Source of the DNA: CAYFLR01 sp964343805
Lineage (GTDB): Bacteria; Bdellovibrionota_B; Oligoflexia; CAYFLR01
Reading direction: 5' to 3'
NCBI GenBank assembly: GCA_964343805.1
Contig: CAYFLR010000108.1
Span: 1 to 11,292 of the forward strand
DNA length: 11,292 nt
A program made the position numbers and the translations under genes. The notes beneath the pieces were generated by a model. That model was not told the DNA's origin. It saw only the letters and a program-made list of their open reading frames with translations, and made no database searches. Below are positions 6,679 through 11,292 of the stretch, in pieces; position 1 is the stretch's first letter; each line of letters starts with the position of its first letter.

Positions 6679-8725
6679 AGGGAGCTTACCGAGCCTTTTT
6701 TTATTTTTAGTGACTCTGGTCTCTTGTGGTCCTGATTACAGTAAGTTTCATAATACCCCCTCCTATAAACCGGGAGAGATCTTAATTACTTTAAAAGATA
6801 AAGGAAGCCAAAGCATTCGAAACGGTTCCTCTGCTTTGGATAGACTCACTCACCAGATAGATCGAGAGGCTCTGCCCATTCGCTTTGCCAAAGATTTATG
6901 GAAAAGACCCACTAAAAATGGAGTTCGAATTCTCAAGCTGGTGATGCCGGAAGAGGGCAATCTCTTTCAGATGATTGAGAAGCTGCAGCAGATGCCGGGA
7001 GTGCTATCAGCTGAACCCAACTACTATAATCAATTTTTTACTAAATATAACTTAAAACGGATGGATCGCACCTCTTTAGAATTGATCAAAAATGCTAACA
7101 CCAATCCCTCAGAGGGTACCCCTGCTGGAACAACCCCATCTGGAACAACCCCATCTGGAACAACTCCTGCAGGAACCACTCCCTCCAATGACTCAAGTAA
7201 TGATTATAATTTTGATCCTGAAGCAGAAATTAAAACCCAAAATATTGATGCTCAGCGAGCAGCCTTTTACTCTGCGTGCCCTTTCCCCACCAATGATAGT
7301 AAGTATAAAAAAGAGCAGTTTTTTGATTTTAAAGCCATGGGAGTGCCTCAGACATGGGGGATTATCTATAATAAGGGTACTCGGGTTCCACTGGTGGGTG
7401 AGTGCAAGGATTATAAACAGGAACTGCCAGAAGGGGAAGAATCCTACTATGCGGCGCCTGTTTCGGTGGCTGTACTTGATTCTGGAATCTATCTCAAGCA
7501 TGAGGATTTGCAGGACAGTTTTGCTTTCAGTGGTGGCGGGGAATATGACCCCGCTAAAGATATTGAAGAACAACCTGATGATCAGGATAATGATGCCAAC
7601 GGCTACTTTGATGATTTTGCTGGGGCCAATATGCACGATCCCTTTGGCCTGCCTAATGATGAACTTCCCTGTGAGGTGGCTCCCAATCCAGAGTCCTGTC
7701 TGCGAGTTATAGGGCATGGCACCCATGTTGCAGGAATCATTGGGGCTACCCATGGAAATAAAAAAGGGATTTCAGGGGTCTGTCCTACCTGCAAATTGGT
7801 AGCTGTTAAGGTGGTGGATGAGAAAGGGAGTATCCCTGATTCCTATGTGATTGAAGGTTTAAATTATGCTTTTTTCTATTTACCCGGTGCTCCAAATCCA
7901 CCGGTGAATCTTTTGAATTTCTCCTTCGGTAAGTTTGTTAAATCGAAAGCTCAATATAATGCGGTGGAAGATTTGAGCAGGGAACAAATTCTTATTGTGG
8001 CTGCAGCCGGTAATGAAGATACTGAAAGGCCTAGTTATCCGGCCGCGATCCCTGCTACGGTAGCGGTCTCAGCAATTGGCGGAATTGGTACCAAAACCAA
8101 AAGCTATAAAGATGCTAACGGAAATCCTGATTTGAGTTACTATTATCAGAAAGCGGGATTTTCCAACTTTGGTCTTCATGTGGATGTGAGTGCCCCGGGA
8201 GTGGATATCTATAGTACCTGTCCCGAGGAAATTCCAGGGATTGAGAATTTCCCTGAGAAAATACCACCCAACACAGTTTTAAAGTACTGTCATAAGAGCG
8301 GAACCAGTCAAGCCACACCCATGACCGTGGGTGCCATTGGTCTCTTTTGGTCTATTTATAGAATGAGTAACACTGATCCATTTCCTCCGGAAGCACTTAA
8401 AAATCATACCAGAGTGTTTTCTGATCGTGCCATCTTCGAACCTTTTGGATATAATCATATGTATCAGGTTGCAGAAGGCGCAAGAGGAAACCAGGTTACT
8501 CCGGGAAATCAGTATTTGGGTGCTGGCATGGCTAACAGTTTTTTCATGGTTCATGAAATTAGATATGGATTTGATACAGCTAAGAATGCAGATCCACTTT
8601 TTGGCGATAACTTTTTTGGTTGCTCCTTGCAAGCACGATCCCGACATGGTAAAAGCGGTTTTATTTTTCTGCTAATACTCACGTTGGGAGTTTTCTTCAT
8701 TGGTAGACAAGGATTCAAAAGCTAA
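6653..8725 (+). CDS. Secreted lipoprotein subtilase (peptidase S8) with C-terminal anchor
   Basis: Exported subtilisin-like serine protease. Starting at ATG 6653 (GGAAG six bases upstream) the product is 690 residues with a KKRR n-region, a hydrophobic core and the lipobox LVSC, so Cys25 is probably lipidated. ATG 6668 is an alternative, and the frame remains open back to a TTG at 6629. Residues about 38-130 resemble a subtilase propeptide (YKPGEILITLKD, then MPGVLSAEPNYY). A linker of four [AS]GTTP units follows (158-177). The catalytic domain (about 225-600) has Asp276 in AVLDSGI, His355 in GHGTHVAG, oxyanion Asn454 in AAAGNED and Ser552 in SGTSQATP, so the triad is intact. The C-terminus carries GCSL (Cys657), a basic stretch, a ~15-residue hydrophobic segment and a short tail with Arg and Lys, like a MYXO-CTERM-type sorting signal. 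It overlaps the Lon gene and the next gene by 26 bp each. Substrates cannot be deduced. Confidence 0.92.
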   Translation: MKKRRMIIRGSLPSLFLFLVTLVSCGPDYSKFHNTPSYKPGEILITLKDKGSQSIRNGSSALDRLTHQIDREALPIRFAKDLWKRPTKNGVRILKLVMPEEGNLFQMIEKLQQMPGVLSAEPNYYNQFFTKYNLKRMDRTSLELIKNANTNPSEGTPAGTTPSGTTPSGTTPAGTTPSNDSSNDYNFDPEAEIKTQNIDAQRAAFYSACPFPTNDSKYKKEQFFDFKAMGVPQTWGIIYNKGTRVPLVGECKDYKQELPEGEESYYAAPVSVAVLDSGIYLKHEDLQDSFAFSGGGEYDPAKDIEEQPDDQDNDANGYFDDFAGANMHDPFGLPNDELPCEVAPNPESCLRVIGHGTHVAGIIGATHGNKKGISGVCPTCKLVAVKVVDEKGSIPDSYVIEGLNYAFFYLPGAPNPPVNLLNFSFGKFVKSKAQYNAVEDLSREQILIVAAAGNEDTERPSYPAAIPATVAVSAIGGIGTKTKSYKDANGNPDLSYYYQKAGFSNFGLHVDVSAPGVDIYSTCPEEIPGIENFPEKIPPNTVLKYCHKSGTSQATPMTVGAIGLFWSIYRMSNTDPFPPEALKNHTRVFSDRAIFEPFGYNHMYQVAEGARGNQVTPGNQYLGAGMANSFFMVHEIRYGFDTAKNADPLFGDNFFGCSLQARSRHGKSGFIFLLILTLGVFFIGRQGFKS
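7124..7183 (+). repeat. 15-bp in-frame tandem repeat (GTTP linker)
   Basis: Four 15-bp units encode AGTTP, SGTTP, SGTTP and AGTTP. The middle copies are nearly identical at the DNA level. The Thr/Pro-rich unit forms a flexible linker between the propeptide and catalytic domains, and a five-codon unit can change number without frameshift. Confidence 0.85.
8686..8690 (+). promoter_or_regulatory. Ribosome binding site that supports the TTG start of epmA
   Basis: GGGAG lies nine bases before the TTG at 8700, inside the end of the subtilase gene. No in-frame ATG or GTG occurs in the N-terminal region, so this site favours the non-standard TTG start. Confidence 0.55.
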
Positions 8726-9977
8726 GGATACATCCTCCTCTTTTTTCCATCAGGGTCGATTAATTAATGTCGAGATCGCGAAAAATAATTCTTATAATCT
8801 GGTCTTGCAAAATGAAAAGGGCAGGATTCAAGAAGTTTGCAGAGTGGAAGTTTTTGATCGAAGTGGTTGTCGGGTGGGCGATTTAGTAAGGTTGGAAGTT
8901 TTATCTAACCAGATCTCCATACAAAAATTAACTCCCTGCTGTCATAATAACCCCCTTGCTAGTAGCTATCTTAAAAATGGGAGCTCTGAATCCCACTATA
9001 TTCTCCGGCTCAAACAGCGAGCTCAGATTTTAACTGAGATCAGAAATTTTTTTAATGGACAAGGTTTTACCGAAGTGGAAACTCCATTGCTGGCAAATTC
9101 TCCAGGTCTCGAACCGCATCTGGATGCCTTTGTGACTTCTTATATCGATTATCAGCAAAAAGAGCACCCTTATTATTTGCCTACCTCTCCTGAGTTTGCC
9201 ATGAAAAGGTTGCTCGCTACGGGAATGGAAAAAATTTACCAAATCAGTAAATGTTTTCGTAATGGGGGAGAACTCTCACGTGATCATCAACCCGAATTTA
9301 CGATGATTGAATGGTATCGAGCTTATAGTGATTATAAGCACATTATGGACGATGTAGAGCATCTCTTCACTCATCTTCTTGCCCAACTTCCCTTTGTGCC
9401 GGCTGCTTTTAAAGACTTATTTAAAGCGGGGTGGGAGCGCATCACTGTAAAAACGGCTATGGAAAAATATGCCGGAGTAGATATTGACACTGACCTCACT
9501 CGAGATAAACTCGCCCAAGCCGCAAGCGAACTGGATATCCATATTACTGCTGATGATAATTATGAGGATCTGTTTTTTAAAATCTTTCTCGAAAAAGTGG
9601 AGGCTTATTTAGGAAGTGAAAGGCCCACTATTCTTTACGATTACCCTGCTTCCATGTCGGCTCTGGCTACTGTAAAAAAAGACAATCCTTTAGTCTGTGA
9701 ACGCTTTGAGGTTTATATCAAGGGAATCGAACTCGGCAATGCCTTTAATGAACTCACAAATTTTGCGGAGCATCAGCAACGTTTCAGTGAATTTATAGAA
9801 GAAAAAAAGCAACTTGGTAAACCACTTTACCCTATTGATGAATCCTTTATGGAGGCTATAGCCATGGGTATTCCACCTTCCGGGGGAATTGCAATGGGGA
9901 TTGATCGGATGGTTGCTCTTCTTTGTGGTGAATCTGAAATTGCAGGCATCATCGCTTTTCCTAAGAGGTTTTCATGA
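8700..9977 (+). CDS. epmA: EF-P--(R)-beta-lysine ligase with extra N-terminal domain
   Basis: Class II lysyl-tRNA synthetase paralogue (GenX/PoxA) that attaches beta-lysine to a conserved lysine of elongation factor P, which relieves ribosome stalling on polyproline. The product is 425 residues; the EpmA core (about 100-425) matches the ~325-residue E. coli enzyme. Visible are motif 1 (GFTEVETPLL, 122-131), TSPEFAMKRLLATG (162-175), motif 2 (KCFRNGGELSRDHQPEFTMIEWYR, 184-207), RFEVYIKGIELGNAFNELT (335-353) and motif 3 (GGIAMGIDRM, 395-404). Ala398 falls where E. coli EpmA has Ala298 and LysRS has Gly, which favours EpmA over a true LysRS. The first ~90 residues are an addition not found in E. 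coli EpmA; they look beta-rich and OB-like. The TTG start has GGGAG upstream. Its substrate EF-P and the aminomutase EpmB are not in the window. It overlaps both neighbours (26 and 4 bp). Confidence 0.9.
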   Translation: MVDKDSKAKDTSSSFFHQGRLINVEIAKNNSYNLVLQNEKGRIQEVCRVEVFDRSGCRVGDLVRLEVLSNQISIQKLTPCCHNNPLASSYLKNGSSESHYILRLKQRAQILTEIRNFFNGQGFTEVETPLLANSPGLEPHLDAFVTSYIDYQQKEHPYYLPTSPEFAMKRLLATGMEKIYQISKCFRNGGELSRDHQPEFTMIEWYRAYSDYKHIMDDVEHLFTHLLAQLPFVPAAFKDLFKAGWERITVKTAMEKYAGVDIDTDLTRDKLAQAASELDIHITADDNYEDLFFKIFLEKVEAYLGSERPTILYDYPASMSALATVKKDNPLVCERFEVYIKGIELGNAFNELTNFAEHQQRFSEFIEEKKQLGKPLYPIDESFMEAIAMGIPPSGGIAMGIDRMVALLCGESEIAGIIAFPKRFS

Positions 9978-10792
9978 ATAGCTATCAGCAGTTTAAATCA
10001 CTTTTTCCTGATCCTTTTTCTATCATTGGAATGATTCACCTGCCTCCTCTGCCTGGTTTTAAAGGTTCCCCCGGTCTTTCAGGAATTATTGATCGAGCCC
10101 TTGCTGATTTAGAAATTTACCAGCAAGCTGGTATACATGGAGTTTTAATCGAAAATGAATACGATCGCCCTCATCTTTTAAAATCAAATTCCGAGGTAAC
10201 CGCAGCTATGACAAGAGTCACAGCCGAAGTGGTGAAGATGTCCAAATTTCCCGTGGGAGTGGAAATTTTACTTAATGATCCGGAAGCTTCTCTCGCTGTT
10301 GCCAAGATGGCAGGAGCCCAGTTTATAAGAACTGACTATTATAGTGATCCCATGTATCGAGAGGGCTATGGAGAGATGGAAATCAATCCTGAAGCTCTTT
10401 TGTCTTATCGCGAAAAAATTCTGGCAACCGAGGTTTTTATTTGGGCCGATATTCAAGTGAAATATGCTCAAATGATTACTCCCATTTCTATTGCCGATTC
10501 GGCTGATCGTGCAGTGCAGGCAAAGGCGGATGCTATTATTGTAACTGGTGAAGAGACCGGAAATCGTCCTTTAATTGATGATGTTGTAGCTGCCAAAAAT
10601 AGGGTAAGAGATTTTCCCGTTCTTCTTGGCAGTGGCATTGATGAATATAATATCTCTGACTATAGTAGTAAATGTGACGGAGCAATTATCGGGACGGGGT
10701 TGCAAACCGATCAGCGAGTGGATGCGGAGAAGGTTAAAAGGTGTGTTGGCAAGTTATTGAGTCCGCTGTCAGCCAAGTCAGTAAGTCAGTAA
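9974..10792 (+). CDS. BtpA/SgcQ family TIM-barrel protein
   Basis: The ATG overlaps the epmA stop (ATGA), so translation is probably coupled. The 272-residue product shows BtpA-family motifs in order: IGMIHLPPLPG (18-28), GVLIENEYDRP (56-66), PVGVEILLNDPEASLAVA (93-110), AGAQFIRTD (113-121), ADAIIVTGEETG (185-196), VLLGSGI (216-222) and DGAIIGTGL (235-243). These are the strand-loop signatures of a (beta/alpha)8 barrel with a phosphate-binding type C-terminal end. Cyanobacterial BtpA affects photosystem I accumulation, and the related SgcQ lies in an E. coli sugar-utilisation cluster; the enzymatic reaction of bacterial homologues is largely undefined. Nothing here suggests photosynthesis, so a metabolic enzyme of unknown substrate is the cautious call. 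The last codons and the stop lie in an 8-bp tandem repeat, so the extreme C-terminus (SAKSVSQ) may be recent. Confidence 0.88.
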   Translation: MNSYQQFKSLFPDPFSIIGMIHLPPLPGFKGSPGLSGIIDRALADLEIYQQAGIHGVLIENEYDRPHLLKSNSEVTAAMTRVTAEVVKMSKFPVGVEILLNDPEASLAVAKMAGAQFIRTDYYSDPMYREGYGEMEINPEALLSYREKILATEVFIWADIQVKYAQMITPISIADSADRAVQAKADAIIVTGEETGNRPLIDDVVAAKNRVRDFPVLLGSGIDEYNISDYSSKCDGAIIGTGLQTDQRVDAEKVKRCVGKLLSPLSAKSVSQ

Positions 10793-10796
10793 GTCG
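10775..10796 (+). repeat. 8-bp tandem repeat carrying the btpA stop
   Basis: AAGTCAGT occurs at 10775-10782 and 10783-10790, followed by a partial third copy (AAGTC). The flanking TCAGCCAAGT and TCGGCCAAGT are near-copies of each other. The TAA stop (10790-10792) spans two units. Confidence 0.6.
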
Positions 10797-10842
10797 GCCA
10801 AGTATGACCTCAGACTACAGGCCGCCAGACCCCAGCCATCTG

Positions 10843-10874
10843 GGAATAATCCGGATGTTGATCCGAAATATTCC
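10843..10874. other. Imperfect hairpin between convergent genes
   Basis: GGAATAATCCGGAT and its partner ATCCGAAATATTCC can form 12 of 14 pairs around a GTTG loop, with mismatches at 10849/10868 and 10851/10866. It lies between btpA and the opposing broken four-helix gene and could end transcription or stabilise 3' ends on both strands. There is no T tract after it, so it is not a standard intrinsic terminator. The rest of 10797-10894 shows nothing else I can support. Confidence 0.4.
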
Positions 10875-10894
10875 GTGCATATAGGTAATAAAAT

Positions 10895-11210
10895 TTACTT
10901 TGTATTCTTAATTAATAAATACAAACAAGCGGCCACATGATCTAGCTTCTTTGCTAATGCAGGATCATTTAAAAGTAATAAGTCGAGAATACTTTGAGTC
11001 TCTCGTGAGGACCGGGCCCGCCTAGGGCATTGCCATATGGAAAAATCTAATCTGATCTTTTGCTGAATTTCGACCCTTTCCCTCGGCCAAATTGAGACAT
11101 ATTGAGGAGGCTGCTCTGTCCAGTTGATTTGCCAAATGTCCTCTGAGTTTTAATTTTCGGGTTTGATGGTAGAAAGCCACTGCTAATTGATAGGTGCGAA
11201 AATTTTTCAT
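10895..11210 (-). pseudogene. Four-helix-bundle (S23/IVP family) gene, frameshifted
   Basis: The ATG at 11210 has GGGAG (11220-11216) five bases upstream. The first 61 codons carry the family hallmarks: MKNFRTYQLAVAFY, QLDRAASSICLNLAEGKGR (29-47) and KDQIRFFHMAM. They are followed by CCC and a TAG stop (11024-11022). Family members normally continue with a GS-[LS]-RE-Q-type helix. That continuation is present in another frame from 11011: SSRETQSILDLLLLNDPALA onward, ending at TAA 10897-10895. Sixteen bases lie between the ATG codon for Met61 and this segment where one Gly codon is expected, a net insertion of 13 bases. Restored, the protein would be about 100 residues. The family was first seen in 23S rRNA intervening sequences and also occurs as stand-alone genes; no rRNA is nearby. 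A sequencing or assembly error is a possible alternative. Confidence 0.8.
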
Positions 11211-11219
11211 TACATGCTC

Positions 11220-11292
11220 CCTTTTTTTTAAGTTTGAAAAAAAAAGTTTTCACCTAGGGCAGGAACTTTTTTTTTCAAACTTAAAAAAAAGG
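11220..11292. repeat. Perfect 29-bp inverted repeat at the window edge
   Basis: The arms 11220-11248 and 11264-11292 are exact reverse complements, separated by 15 bases. Each arm consists of CC, eight T, AAGTTTG, nine A and GTT. The right arm ends on the last base of the window. On the minus strand the hairpin ends with the two G that begin the GGGAG ribosome binding site of the four-helix gene, so in a through-running transcript the site would be partly paired. It could instead be a terminator of an unseen upstream gene, a cruciform, or an assembly palindrome. Confidence 0.8.

Noticed and set aside
7092..7753. Long open frames on both strands inside the subtilase gene
   Set aside because: They are shadows of the subtilase frame. 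Their products are Leu/Ile-rich without domain motifs, whereas the main frame has an intact catalytic triad.
9974..10792. BtpA homologue as a sign of a photosynthetic organism
   Set aside because: BtpA-family proteins are widespread in non-phototrophs, and no photosynthesis gene occurs in the window.
10895..11210. Four-helix protein as the Avd accessory of a diversity-generating retroelement, or as a 23S rRNA intervening sequence
   Set aside because: No reverse transcriptase, template repeat or rRNA sequence is visible nearby; a stand-alone degraded family member fits better.
11047..11253. Second minus-strand frame overlapping the four-helix gene, starting inside the hairpin
   Set aside because: Its start is within the poly-A/poly-T inverted repeat and its product lacks the family motifs seen in the other frame.

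Overview
The window looks like chromosomal DNA of a Gram-negative, heterotrophic proteobacterium-like organism, most plausibly from the Bdellovibrionota / former Deltaproteobacteria. The pointers are an LL-diaminopimelate aminotransferase (DapL) instead of the succinylase route to lysine, two lipobox signal peptides, a large LonB/LonC-like ATP-dependent protease, an EF-P lysylation enzyme, and a subtilase ending in a MYXO-CTERM-like tail. The DNA is moderately AT-rich. Taxonomy is inferred from gene content only. Both window ends lie in repetitive DNA (a 57-bp tandem repeat at the left, a perfect 29-bp inverted repeat at the right), so the window may be a whole contig whose ends are assembly breaks.

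Left part (1-1036): the 3' end of a gene for an extremely acidic, repeat-rich protein that runs off the left edge, then a short gap between convergent genes. Minus-strand block (1037-3163): dapF followed by dapL, 21 bp apart. Together they catalyse the two consecutive last steps from tetrahydrodipicolinate to meso-diaminopimelate, for peptidoglycan and lysine. A well-formed sigma70-type promoter lies upstream of dapF. The divergent gap (3164-3329) also holds a 13-bp palindrome and a weaker promoter for a small lipoprotein gene (3330-4025).

Right part (4174-10792): four plus-strand genes with overlapping ends, likely one operon. They are a Lon-type AAA+ protease, a secreted lipoprotein subtilase with a propeptide and a C-terminal sorting-like tail, EpmA (EF-P beta-lysyltransferase, with an extra N-terminal domain and a TTG start), and a BtpA/SgcQ-family TIM-barrel protein. 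The overlaps are 26, 26 and 4 bp, which suggests translational coupling. Two of the four are proteases and one modifies a translation factor, so protein quality control or stress is a loose common theme, but no shared pathway is demonstrated.

Right end (10793-11292): an imperfect hairpin, then a minus-strand four-helix-bundle (S23/IVP family) gene broken by a net 13-nt insertion that adds a stop and a frameshift. A long perfect hairpin sits directly upstream of its ribosome binding site and reaches the last base of the window. No tRNA, rRNA, CRISPR array or insertion sequence was seen. I found no convincing new multi-gene system. The best leads are the subtilase anchoring architecture, the base-free acidic protein, and the broken four-helix gene with its hairpin.
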